Shown: piece after piece, positions 1-7,637 of the stretch
Numbering within the stretch: the stretch's first letter is position 1
Layout: every line of letters starts with the position of its first letter
DNA from: Ichthyenterobacterium magnum
GTDB lineage: Bacteria > Bacteroidota > Bacteroidia > Flavobacteriales > Flavobacteriaceae
NCBI RefSeq assembly: GCF_003610635.1
Contig: NZ_RAQJ01000001.1
Location: forward strand, 1,227,684-1,291,683
Reading direction: 5' to 3'
DNA length: 64,000 nt
Translations under genes and position numbers: made by a program
Notes under the pieces: model-generated
What the model was told of the DNA's origin: nothing
Database searches by the model: none
The model's input: the letters and a program-made list of their open reading frames with translations, nothing else

Positions 1-80
1 TACTATTAAATTGCTTATTTTTATAATTAGTTAGTATAAACCTATTTAAACTGTTGGTTTTCAAAACGAATAAAAAATTG

Positions 81-88
81 TAGGTTTG
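81..88 (+). promoter_or_regulatory. Predicted -7 promoter element for the thioredoxin-like gene
   Basis: TAGGTTTG matches the Bacteroidota housekeeping -7 consensus TAnnTTTG and lies about 30 bases before the start codon at 120. The -33 region (around 54-60, TTGGTTTT) is only a weak match. Predicted from sequence alone. Confidence 0.5.
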
Positions 89-119
89 TAATAACGCATT
101 TGACCTAAAATAGTAATGT

Positions 120-416
120 ATGTCGAAATTTGGGGAACTTATTGATGTTAACATTCCGGTGTTATTAGACTTTTTTACCGAATGGAATGACCAATCTATT
201 GCTATGCATCCTGTACTTAGAGATGTAGCAGCAGCTCTTGGTGATAAAGCCAAGGTAATAAAGATAGATGTTGATAAAAACAAAGATTTAGCTGAAGCTT
301 TACGTGTAAAAGGATTACCAACATTAATCATTTATAAAAATGGCGAGATGAAATGGCGCCATAGTGGTGAGCAAGATGCAAATACTTTAATTGGTATTAT
401 TCAAGAATACATTTAA
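120..416 (+). CDS. Thioredoxin-fold protein lacking the redox cysteines
   Basis: This 98-residue protein has the length and pattern of a small thioredoxin: the hydrophobic strand before the active site (LLDFFTEW, about 15-22), a conserved proline at 31, the VIKIDVDKN strand (46-54) and the cis-proline segment KGLPTL (64-69). The active-site WCGPC is replaced by W22-N-D-Q-S, so both catalytic cysteines are missing and no other cysteine is present. It therefore cannot act as a disulfide reductase. A structural, chaperone-like or partner-binding role is inference. Its stop overlaps the end of the convergent deacetylase gene by 4 bases. The fold assignment is firm; the function is unknown. Confidence 0.85.
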   Translation: MSKFGELIDVNIPVLLDFFTEWNDQSIAMHPVLRDVAAALGDKAKVIKIDVDKNKDLAEALRVKGLPTLIIYKNGEMKWRHSGEQDANTLIGIIQEYI

Positions 417-1048
417 AGACTTTTAAATGTATATCCCTTATTATTAAAATATTCTAAAACTTTTGGAAGTGCAAACTGCATGTTTTTTGAAGCTTTTATG
501 CTATCATGAAACACTATAATACTTCCTTGTTTGGCCGTAGAAATAACATTATTTAAGCATTCTTCTTTAGATACTGTTTTATCCCAATCAAAAGATAAAA
601 CATCCCACATCACAATTTTATAATTTAAGCCTATTAACTTTTTGCCTTGCTTTGGTTTTATTTGTCCGTAAGGTGGACGAAATAGTAGATGATCGTTAAT
701 TAATAGTTTGTTGATGACTTCTTGAGCAGATAAAACGTCGTTTAGATAAGTTTTGGTTTTACTTGTCCAACCTTTAATATGGTTTTGTGTATGGTTACCA
801 ATAGTATGACCTTTATCAAGTATTTGCTGAAAAATATCTGGATGCTTTTCAATATTACCGCCAATACAGAAAAAAGTTGCTTTAGCATTATACTGTTGTA
901 AAATATCTAAAGTCCAACTTGTGATTTCAGGTGTTGGTCCATCATCAAAAGTTAGGTAAATAACGTTTTCAGAAGTAGATATATTCCACACATAATTTGG
1001 AAACATTTTTTTTGCAACCAAAGGTGTTTTTATAGGAACAATTTTCAA
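413..1048 (-). CDS. Polysaccharide deacetylase (NodB homology domain, CE4 family)
   Basis: The 211-residue protein is almost entirely one NodB domain. The CE4 motifs are visible in order: TFDDGP (33-38, catalytic base and metal-binding aspartates), NHTQNH (85-90, metal-binding histidines), RPPYG (124-128), WD (148-149) and the late FHD containing H181. CE4 enzymes remove N- or O-acetyl groups from peptidoglycan, chitin-like polymers or surface polysaccharides in a metal-dependent way. No clear signal peptide is seen, although the first 20 residues are basic and hydrophobic. The substrate cannot be told from sequence. The gene lies 5 bases downstream of the large GT117 gene on the same strand, so the two probably share a transcript. 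Confidence 0.9.
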   Translation of the reverse strand: MKIVPIKTPLVAKKMFPNYVWNISTSENVIYLTFDDGPTPEITSWTLDILQQYNAKATFFCIGGNIEKHPDIFQQILDKGHTIGNHTQNHIKGWTSKTKTYLNDVLSAQEVINKLLINDHLLFRPPYGQIKPKQGKKLIGLNYKIVMWDVLSFDWDKTVSKEECLNNVISTAKQGSIIVFHDSIKASKNMQFALPKVLEYFNNKGYTFKSL

Positions 1049-1053
1049 TGCTT

Positions 1054-4000
1054 TTATTCTATTTTTGAAATACTATCTATGGTATCTTTAATAATATCTC
1101 TATCTTCAATTAAAGGAGTCTCAGGTTCTTCGTCTGTAAAGTGTTTGAATAACTTTAGGTAGTTATTAAACTTTTCAGTTTCTTCTAAAGCAAAATCCTT
1201 ATCGTTATAAATAACCAAAATATCCACTAAACTTCTATAACGCTCTATGTCTGTTACAATTTCGTCTAAATAGCGTGTTTGATTTTGTAATGAAAGTTCA
1301 CTATAATAGGTTAAGTTTTCTTGATATTTTTTTGTAACATCCTTATATAGTTTTCTTCCTTTTTCTACATTATCCATTTCATAGTAAGCGCTAATATATG
1401 GCTCTAATAATGTGTAATATCCAAAGTCGTCAACAGGCATTTTTTCCATAGCAATGTCTGCTATTTTTTCAGCTTTGTCTAACTTTTCTTCGTTAATTAG
1501 TTGCTCTACTAAACGCGCTAAATTACCACGATAAGTGATTCCGTTTTTACGAGTTTCAACATCATGATAAATGTCTGTTCCGCTATTTCCCCAATCCCAA
1601 GCTATTACTTGATCATACATTAAGTCACTATCAACACGACCCATATCAAATGGGTTTGCTCTATCAATTGCTGTTTTTATAGGCACCAATTTATAACACA
1701 TACCATCTAACTGAAGGTAGTCTTTCATCCATATGTAGTCGTCATCGCCAAAACTTCCACCTGTAAAATAAATTGGACGTTTCCAGTCGTTATTAGCAAC
1801 TATATCTAACATTAATAACCTGTTTTTGTATAAAGCACCTCCTGTTATTTCTATATCTATATAAGGAACAATTTCATCTGCATCTTTTGCTTTTACGATA
1901 CCATTTTCTAGAACTGCTTTTTTGTCTACAGGAATTCTAACATATTTTGTTGGAAAGTAATTTGAATTTAGTAGCTGAGAAGGATAACCACTTGGGTCTT
2001 CGCCTTCACGTTGTACCAAATATTTGAGTTTATATTTTTCATCATCACTACTTATAAAATTCATAAAATCCTTTATGAGTAATGTGTCGTTAGTGATTTC
2101 ACGTTTCATAATATAATCTCTTGTACCATATCTATATTGGTCATGAGTTAATTGTGACGGAATAGGGTCGCTTTCGTATGCTTTGCGTTTCATTTGGTCT
2201 ATATACCAATCTGTTTGAAAAAGACTTGTATTAACAACTCTTACATCTGTACGAACACCTTCAATCTCTTGTAAATACCATAATGGGAAACTATCATTAT
2301 CTCCAATAGTAAATAAAATAGCATTAGGTGCGCAGGACTCTAGATATTTTCTCGCCATTGCATTAGCGGTATATTTTCCTGATCTATCATGGTCATCCCA
2401 GTTGTTAGCGACTAAAATCCCAGGAACCAATATTAAACAAACCACAGTAACTATTGGTGCTAAAAATTTTGAAGATGAGTATTTTTTTAAAAGGTCAAAA
2501 ATTGCATATGCACCAAAACCAATCCAAATTGCAAACACATAAAACGAACCTACAACAGAGTAATCACGCTCTCTTGGTTCAAATGGTCTTACATTGGTGT
2601 AAAATTGAATAGCTAAACCTGTAAAGAGGAAAAACACCAACATGACCCAAAACAGCTTTTTGTCTTTCCCAAAAAGGAAGAAGAAGCCAATAAGGCCTAA
2701 AATTAATGGTAAAAAGTAGTAGGTATTTCTTGCTCTGTTGTTTTTTACATCACTAGGTAAATTATCTTGAGACATACCTAAATGCATTTCGTCAATAAAA
2801 TTAATACCACTTATCCAGTTGCCATGTAGATCATCATATTTACCTTGAATATCATCTTGTCTACCAGTAAAATTCCACATAAAATAACGCCAATACATGT
2901 AACCTAATTGGTATTCTAGCATATATGCTATGTTATCTGCTAATGTTGGTTTTTCAATATCAAAAAATTCTTGTCCAAACTTTTTTAAGAACTGATGGTA
3001 GTCTTCATAATCAACTTTACCAGCTGCAACACTTTGTTTAAATTCAGAAACTAAAGCTCTAACTTGATTTTCCATTTGATACTCTGGCTTAATTTTAAAA
3101 TCAAGTAATCCAGTAAACATCATGTAGTTTTCTGCATGCTCAGCGCTCCACATTCTAGGTAAAATATTTGCATGACTAGAGTTGTAATTTTGTTTTGCGT
3201 TTTTCCAATCGTTTATAACATCATATGTTCCTGTAGTATAATTTTTTTCGTAGTTCTTTTTATCGTCAACATAGGGTTGATCTTCATCTAAACCTGTATA
3301 ATGTTCGGTAAAAAGTGGTCCGTAAAACAAATGTGTTTCTGGATATTGCTCGAGATTGTAATAAGCTAAAAGTTCTCTAGCGTCAGATGGATCGTTTTCG
3401 TTTATAATAACATTTGCATTAGCTCTTATAGGTAACATTAGCCATGAAGAAAACCCAATAAAGATAAATAACAAGCAAAGAATAGCTGTATTAAAAGATT
3501 TGCTTGAAAATTTTTGGTAGAAACTTTTAAATGAATTATTAAAAAGATAAGCTATACCAAAAATTGATGCTGCAATAAGAACTAAAGCAATCGTACTAAG
3601 ATCAAATATTGCTGGAATACTAATAATCATTATTAAACCAATTGCACCAATAATAATGAAGATTAAGTTTTTGTTTATTGGTTTTTGTGTTCGTTTTAAA
3701 CCAAAGTAAAATGCAACAATTAATATAATGCCAGCAATAATAGTTCCTGAGTGAAAAGGTAAGCCAAAAGTGTTTACAATTGCTACTTCCATCCATCCAA
3801 AAAATCTGAGCGCATTTGGTAGTAATAATTTAAAAATGAAAAGTAAAATGGCTACAGCTACAATATTTGCAACAATAAAGTTTTTTATAGTTACGGTTTT
3901 ATAGTTTTTAAAGAAATAGATTAAACCAAGTGCAGGTATGGTTAATAATCCCATAAAGTGCACACCAAAAGATAAACCTATTACAAAAGCTATTAGTATA

Positions 4001-4533
4001 AGCCATTTATGACCTCTGGGTTGGTTCATGTCTTGTTCCCATCGTAAACCTAAATAAAATAAAATAGCCATAATAAGTGTAGCCATAGCATACACTTCAG
4101 TTTCAACAGCATTAAACCAAAAAGAATCTGTAAATGTAAAAGCCAAACTACCAACCAGTGAGCTACCAAGAATAGCAATTTCAGCATTTTTTGTTATGGT
4201 TTCTTGATTTTTAATTAACTTCCTTAATAAGATGCTAATGGTCCAAAACATAAATAATATGGTAAAAGCACTAGCAACAGCACTCATCATATTAAGCATC
4301 ATTCCTATTTGTGAAGGCTCAAAAGCAAACATAGAGAAAAAGGCACCTAACATTTGAAATAAAGGCGCTCCTGGTGGATGACCTACTTGTAGTTTAGAAG
4401 ATGTTAAAATATATTCTCCAGCATCCCAAAAACTTACAGTTGGTTCAATAGTTAGAGCATAAGTTATAAGTGCTATTGTGAAAGCGAACCATCCTAAAAT
4501 GGTATTCCATTTCTTGAAGTTGAAATGTGTCAT
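1054..4533 (-). CDS. GT117/DUF2723 polytopic membrane glycosyltransferase-like protein
   Basis: This 1159-residue protein has an N-terminal half rich in transmembrane helices (roughly residues 10-370), further helices near 610-730, then a long soluble tail. Near the N-terminus SFWDAGEYI (34-42) followed by GHPPGAPLF (51-59) is the hallmark of the DUF2723 family, which resembles GT-C protein mannosyltransferases with an acidic residue in the first extracytoplasmic loop. The family includes eukaryotic TMEM260, a protein O-mannosyltransferase. The C-terminal segment (about 1010-1110) has helical TPR-like repeats. By family, it probably transfers a sugar from a lipid carrier on the periplasmic side. 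Donor and acceptor are unknown. A deacetylase gene follows 5 bases downstream. Confidence 0.85.
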   Translation of the reverse strand: MTHFNFKKWNTILGWFAFTIALITYALTIEPTVSFWDAGEYILTSSKLQVGHPPGAPLFQMLGAFFSMFAFEPSQIGMMLNMMSAVASAFTILFMFWTISILLRKLIKNQETITKNAEIAILGSSLVGSLAFTFTDSFWFNAVETEVYAMATLIMAILFYLGLRWEQDMNQPRGHKWLILIAFVIGLSFGVHFMGLLTIPALGLIYFFKNYKTVTIKNFIVANIVAVAILLFIFKLLLPNALRFFGWMEVAIVNTFGLPFHSGTIIAGIILIVAFYFGLKRTQKPINKNLIFIIIGAIGLIMIISIPAIFDLSTIALVLIAASIFGIAYLFNNSFKSFYQKFSSKSFNTAILCLLFIFIGFSSWLMLPIRANANVIINENDPSDARELLAYYNLEQYPETHLFYGPLFTEHYTGLDEDQPYVDDKKNYEKNYTTGTYDVINDWKNAKQNYNSSHANILPRMWSAEHAENYMMFTGLLDFKIKPEYQMENQVRALVSEFKQSVAAGKVDYEDYHQFLKKFGQEFFDIEKPTLADNIAYMLEYQLGYMYWRYFMWNFTGRQDDIQGKYDDLHGNWISGINFIDEMHLGMSQDNLPSDVKNNRARNTYYFLPLILGLIGFFFLFGKDKKLFWVMLVFFLFTGLAIQFYTNVRPFEPRERDYSVVGSFYVFAIWIGFGAYAIFDLLKKYSSSKFLAPIVTVVCLILVPGILVANNWDDHDRSGKYTANAMARKYLESCAPNAILFTIGDNDSFPLWYLQEIEGVRTDVRVVNTSLFQTDWYIDQMKRKAYESDPIPSQLTHDQYRYGTRDYIMKREITNDTLLIKDFMNFISSDDEKYKLKYLVQREGEDPSGYPSQLLNSNYFPTKYVRIPVDKKAVLENGIVKAKDADEIVPYIDIEITGGALYKNRLLMLDIVANNDWKRPIYFTGGSFGDDDYIWMKDYLQLDGMCYKLVPIKTAIDRANPFDMGRVDSDLMYDQVIAWDWGNSGTDIYHDVETRKNGITYRGNLARLVEQLINEEKLDKAEKIADIAMEKMPVDDFGYYTLLEPYISAYYEMDNVEKGRKLYKDVTKKYQENLTYYSELSLQNQTRYLDEIVTDIERYRSLVDILVIYNDKDFALEETEKFNNYLKLFKHFTDEEPETPLIEDRDIIKDTIDSISKIE

Positions 4534-4636
4534 ATATTGTTATGTAATTATTGCGAGCGAATTTACTAATAAATATGTTAAACATTAAGGTTTTTAAGTT
4601 AACGTTAAGGATTTTCAATTATTTTATGTTTTTTTA

Positions 4637-4667
4637 TTTGCGCAAACAAAACTTTGTTTTAAATTTG
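4637..4667 (+). promoter_or_regulatory. Predicted promoter for tRNA-Gln
   Basis: TTTG at 4637-4640, a 19-base spacer and TAAATTTG at 4660-4667 form a near-perfect Bacteroidota promoter. The predicted start site is about 10 bases before the mature tRNA. Confidence 0.7.
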
Positions 4668-4684
4668 CATCCTCATTTAGAGAT

Positions 4685-4757
4685 TGGCCTATGGTGTAAC
4701 TGGCAACACGTCTGTTTTTGGTACAGAAGAGTCTAGGTTCGAGCCCTAGTAGGCCAA
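4685..4757 (+). tRNA. tRNA-Gln (anticodon UUG)
   Basis: A 73-nt cloverleaf can be folded by eye. The acceptor stem TGGCCTA (4685-4691) pairs with TAGGCCA (4750-4756), followed by discriminator A at 4757. The anticodon stem TCTGT/ACAGA closes the 7-base loop TTTTGGT, which gives anticodon TTG (glutamine). The T arm CTAGG-TTCGAGC-CCTAG is perfect. The CCA end is not encoded (the next bases are CAAAAA). A short ORF reading through this region is a chance product. Confidence 0.96.
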
Positions 4758-4874
4758 CAAAAATTGAATCCTAATTATGAAAATAGTTAGGGTTTTTTGT
4801 TTTAGTGATATTTTTTTTGGGCGAGAAGTTTATGCTGAGCATAGTCGAAGTAAGCCCTAGTAGGCCAACAAAAA
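4742..4874 (+). repeat. Direct repeat: duplicated tRNA-Gln 3' end
   Basis: The 22-base segment 4742-4763, covering the T-arm 3' side and acceptor 3' side of tRNA-Gln plus the following A-run, recurs exactly at 4853-4874. The second copy has no tRNA 5' part and is preceded by a dispersed TGAGC-type repeat (4836-4850). A tRNA 3' end repeated nearby is the form left by site-specific integration, but only about 90 bases lie between the copies and no integrase is present. Confidence 0.8.
4770..4803 (+). terminator. Terminator after tRNA-Gln
   Basis: CCTAATTAT (4770-4778) and ATAGTTAGG (4783-4791) pair with one G-U across a GAAA loop, followed by a run of T. This is a typical rho-independent terminator. 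Confidence 0.7.
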
Positions 4875-4900
4875 AGTCTTCCATTGCGGAAGACTTTTTT
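4871..4900. terminator. Bidirectional terminator between tRNA-Gln and the stress-protein gene
   Basis: Perfect 12-base arms, AAAAAGTCTTCC (4871-4882) and GGAAGACTTTTT (4888-4899), enclose the loop ATTGC. T-runs lie on both strands between two convergent genes. Confidence 0.85.
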
Positions 4901-4919
4901 ATTTTAAAATATTTTGTGT

Positions 4920-5744
4920 TTAAATCTTAAAGGTTACAACTGGTCGTTTAGCGTGATTTACTAAGTCTTCACTTATGCTCCCATTAAAGAAGTGTGCTAT
5001 ACCTTGTCTGCCATGTGTACTAATTCCTATTAAATCGGCATCAATATCTTTTGAGAAGTTTAAAATTCCTTTTTCTACACTATCGTCATTATATATATTT
5101 ACCGTATAGTTTTTAAAATTGTAATCACTTATAAAACTATCAATACGTTGTTTTGCTTTTGAAGTTGTAGTGAAATTGCTTGCTGTATTAACCATTAACA
5201 AATGTATTTTGGCGTCAAATGCTGTAGCAAATTCTGTTGCTTGTTTATATGTCTCTTTGTTATCGTTTTTGAAATCTGAAGCAAATACAAAATCATTAAC
5301 TGCAAAATCATCATGATCATTTTTAATGACCAAAACAGGTATGTCTGATGAGCGTACAACTTTTTCAGCATTAGAGCCTACAAACATTTCTTTAATTCCG
5401 CTAGCACCATGAGAGCCCATAATAATTAAATCAACACCATTTTCATGACAAACATCAATTACACCACTAAAAGCACCATCAGGTTTTACAATTTCGTGGA
5501 CAGTGATACCTTTTAAGTATTCACTATTCATCATGTCTTCAAATTTTTGATGAGCTAACTTCATAAAAAACATAACTTCAGGCACATCGGCTTGAGCACT
5601 TACAGCATCAGTCTCCTGCATAGGGATTTCTAACATGTGTAACAGATAAATTTCACTATTATACTTTTTTGCTAATTGAGAAGCGACTTTTAAAGCGCTT
5701 TCGGCTTCTTTAGAAAAGTCAGTTGGTACTAATATTTTATTCAT
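4920..5744 (-). CDS. Tandem universal stress protein (UspA family)
   Basis: The 274-residue protein contains two Usp domains in tandem. The first starts at MNKILVPTDFSKEAESA and ends near 142 with an ATP-site pattern GSHGASGIKEMFVGSNAEKV followed by a hydrophobic strand. The second (about 148-274) ends with STHGRQGIAHFFNGSISEDL. Single-gene Usp pairs are common in Flavobacteria and are cytoplasmic nucleotide-binding proteins linked to stress or energy limitation. The second domain keeps the G-x2-G-x9-G-S type pattern, so both may bind ATP. It stands alone, convergent with the tRNA and divergent from rimP. Confidence 0.92.
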   Translation of the reverse strand: MNKILVPTDFSKEAESALKVASQLAKKYNSEIYLLHMLEIPMQETDAVSAQADVPEVMFFMKLAHQKFEDMMNSEYLKGITVHEIVKPDGAFSGVIDVCHENGVDLIIMGSHGASGIKEMFVGSNAEKVVRSSDIPVLVIKNDHDDFAVNDFVFASDFKNDNKETYKQATEFATAFDAKIHLLMVNTASNFTTTSKAKQRIDSFISDYNFKNYTVNIYNDDSVEKGILNFSKDIDADLIGISTHGRQGIAHFFNGSISEDLVNHAKRPVVTFKI

Positions 5745-5802
5745 ATTGCTTAGGGTAACAGTTTATTCTATAAAGTTAATAATAAAAAACGACATTATTG
5801 TA

Positions 5803-5835
5803 TTTGTAAAAATCAATATAAATGTTGTATATTTG
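5803..5835 (+). promoter_or_regulatory. Predicted promoter of the rimP-nusA-infB operon
   Basis: TTTG at 5803-5806, a 21-base spacer and TATATTTG at 5828-5835 match the Bacteroidota promoter. Transcription would start near 5842, which leaves a leader of about 55 bases before rimP. Confidence 0.7.
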
Positions 5836-5862
5836 CAGCGTTGTTTGAAGAAAAAGAATAAT

Positions 5863-5888
5863 GAGCGGACGTGAAGTCCGCTCTTTTT
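5863..5888 (+). promoter_or_regulatory. Leader hairpin with T-run (attenuator-like) before rimP
   Basis: GAGCGGAC (5863-5870) and GTCCGCTC (5876-5883) form a perfect GC-rich 8-bp stem with loop GTGAA, followed at once by TTTTT (5884-5888) and the rimP ATG ten bases later. Shape and position fit an intrinsic terminator or attenuator in the 5' leader, or a hairpin that affects rimP initiation. The GTG that could extend rimP upstream lies in the loop. Confidence 0.7.
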
Positions 5889-5897
5889 ATACTAAAA

Positions 5898-6362
5898 ATG
5901 TTCAAGGAGACTGTAAAAAAATTATTAGACGAAGGATTAAAGCAACGAGAAGACCTGTTCTTAATCGATTTAGAAGTGTTATCAGATAACACAATTAAAG
6001 TTATTATTGATGGTGATGCTGGCGTGCTTGTTGAAGATTGTATGTTTATTAGTCGTGCAATTGAACATAATTTAGATAGAGAAGATCAAGATTTTTCTTT
6101 AGAAGTAGCATCTGTAGGTGCCGCTACACCTTTTACACATCAAAGACAATATAAAAAGAACATTGGCAGGATTTTAAGTGTGAAAACTAAAGACAACCAA
6201 AAATTTGAAGCGACACTAGCAAATGCAGATGAAAATGCAATTGAATTGGAGTGGAAAACAAGAGAACCTAAACCAGTTGGTAAAGGAAAAGTAACAGTAA
6301 AAAAGCATGCTAAAATTGAGTATTCAAATATTTTAGAAGCACAAGTGATAATAAAATTTTAA
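5898..6362 (+). CDS. rimP: Ribosome maturation factor RimP
   Basis: RimP is a cytoplasmic factor needed for 30S subunit maturation. The protein (154 residues from this start) has the N-terminal alpha/beta domain with DLFLIDLEV and IKVIIDGDAGV, the segment SRAIEHNL and LEVASVGAATPF (the flavobacterial form of the usual L-E-V-S-S-P-G), then an Sm-like C-terminal domain. I chose the ATG at 5898 because the only upstream alternative is a GTG inside the loop of a leader hairpin, and RimP homologues normally begin with this M-F-K-E-T segment. It is first in the operon with nusA (12-base gap) and infB, the usual order in bacteria. Confidence 0.93.
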   Translation: MFKETVKKLLDEGLKQREDLFLIDLEVLSDNTIKVIIDGDAGVLVEDCMFISRAIEHNLDREDQDFSLEVASVGAATPFTHQRQYKKNIGRILSVKTKDNQKFEATLANADENAIELEWKTREPKPVGKGKVTVKKHAKIEYSNILEAQVIIKF

Positions 6363-6374
6363 TTCATAGTAGTT

Positions 6375-7607
6375 ATGGAAAATGTTGCGTTAATTGATTC
6401 TTTTTCAGAATTTAAAGACGATAAATTAATAGATCGTGTAACGTTAATGGCGATTTTAGAAGACGTGTTAAGAAACGCGTTAAAGAAAAAATATGGTGAC
6501 GATGATAACTTTGATATTATTATCAATCCAGATAAAGGCGATTTAGAAATTTGGAGAAATAGAATTGTAGTTGCAGATGATGAGGTAGAAGAACCAAACC
6601 AAGAAATTGCACTATCTGAAGCTCAAAAAATTGAACCAGATTTTGAAGTAGGTGAAGATGTTGCAGAAGAAGTTAAACTTATAGATTTAGGAAGACGTTC
6701 TATTTTGGCGTTGCGTCAAAATTTAATATCTAAAATCCATGAGCATGATAATACAAACATATACAAGCAATTTAAAGATTTAGAAGGAGAGATTTATACT
6801 GCTGAGGTACATCATATTCGTCATAGAGCAATTATATTGTTGGACGATGAGGGCAACGAAATTATTTTACCTAAGGATAGACAAATCCCATCAGATTTTT
6901 TTAGAAAAGGAGAAAACGTAAGAGGTATTATTGAAAGTGTTGAGCTTAGAGGTAATAAACCAGCAATAATAATGTCCAGAACAGCTCCCGTGTTTTTAGA
7001 AAAGTTATTTGAACAAGAGATACCAGAAGTTTTTGACGGCTTAATTTCAATCAAAAAAGTAGTGAGAATTCCTGGAGAAAAAGCAAAAGTTGCAGTAGAT
7101 TCTTATGACGATAGAATAGATCCTGTAGGAGCATGTGTTGGAATGAAAGGATCAAGAATTCATGGCATAGTTCGAGAATTAGGAAATGAAAATATTGACG
7201 TTATTAATTACACTAATAACTTACAATTATTTATAACAAGAGCATTAAGCCCTGCTAGAGTAACATCTATAAAATTAGACGAAGATACAAAAAGAGCAGA
7301 AGTGCTTTTAAAGCCTGAAGAAGTTAGTAAAGCCATTGGTCGAGGTGGTCATAACATTCGTCTTGCTGGTCAATTAACCGGTTATGAGATTGATGTGTTT
7401 AGAGAAGGTGCTGAAGAAGATGTTGAGTTAACAGAATTCTCAGATGAGATAGAAGGCTGGGTTATTGAAGAATTTAGTAAAGCAGGATTAGATACTGCAA
7501 AGAGCATTTTAGAACAAGATGTATTAGATTTGGTTAAAAGAACCGATTTAGAAGAAGAAACAATTATTGATGTTATCAGAATTCTTAAAGAAGAATTTGA
7601 AGATTAA
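6375..7607 (+). CDS. nusA: Transcription termination/antitermination factor NusA
   Basis: NusA binds RNA polymerase and nascent RNA to control pausing, termination and rRNA antitermination. The 410-residue protein has the N-terminal polymerase-binding domain (about 1-125), an S1 domain (about 130-200, with GEIYTAEV and ENVRGIIESV), then two KH domains. KH1 carries VGACVGMKGSRI and KH2 carries KAIGRGGHNIRLA, with intact G-x-x-G loops. It lacks the two C-terminal acidic repeats of E. coli NusA, as is usual outside Proteobacteria. A short acidic helical tail follows the KH region. Co-transcribed between rimP and infB. Confidence 0.97.
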   Translation: MENVALIDSFSEFKDDKLIDRVTLMAILEDVLRNALKKKYGDDDNFDIIINPDKGDLEIWRNRIVVADDEVEEPNQEIALSEAQKIEPDFEVGEDVAEEVKLIDLGRRSILALRQNLISKIHEHDNTNIYKQFKDLEGEIYTAEVHHIRHRAIILLDDEGNEIILPKDRQIPSDFFRKGENVRGIIESVELRGNKPAIIMSRTAPVFLEKLFEQEIPEVFDGLISIKKVVRIPGEKAKVAVDSYDDRIDPVGACVGMKGSRIHGIVRELGNENIDVINYTNNLQLFITRALSPARVTSIKLDEDTKRAEVLLKPEEVSKAIGRGGHNIRLAGQLTGYEIDVFREGAEEDVELTEFSDEIEGWVIEEFSKAGLDTAKSILEQDVLDLVKRTDLEEETIIDVIRILKEEFED

Positions 7608-7637
7608 CATATATTTAAGTTATTTTACAAGCAATTT

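Noticed and set aside
4551..4736. Short ORF on + strand reading through tRNA-Gln
   Set aside because: It overlaps the tRNA gene and has no protein-like pattern; the tRNA fold explains the sequence.
5861..5989. Small out-of-frame ORF at the start of the rimP leader
   Set aside because: It begins in the leader hairpin and runs out of frame into rimP; highly basic and without family features, so likely chance.
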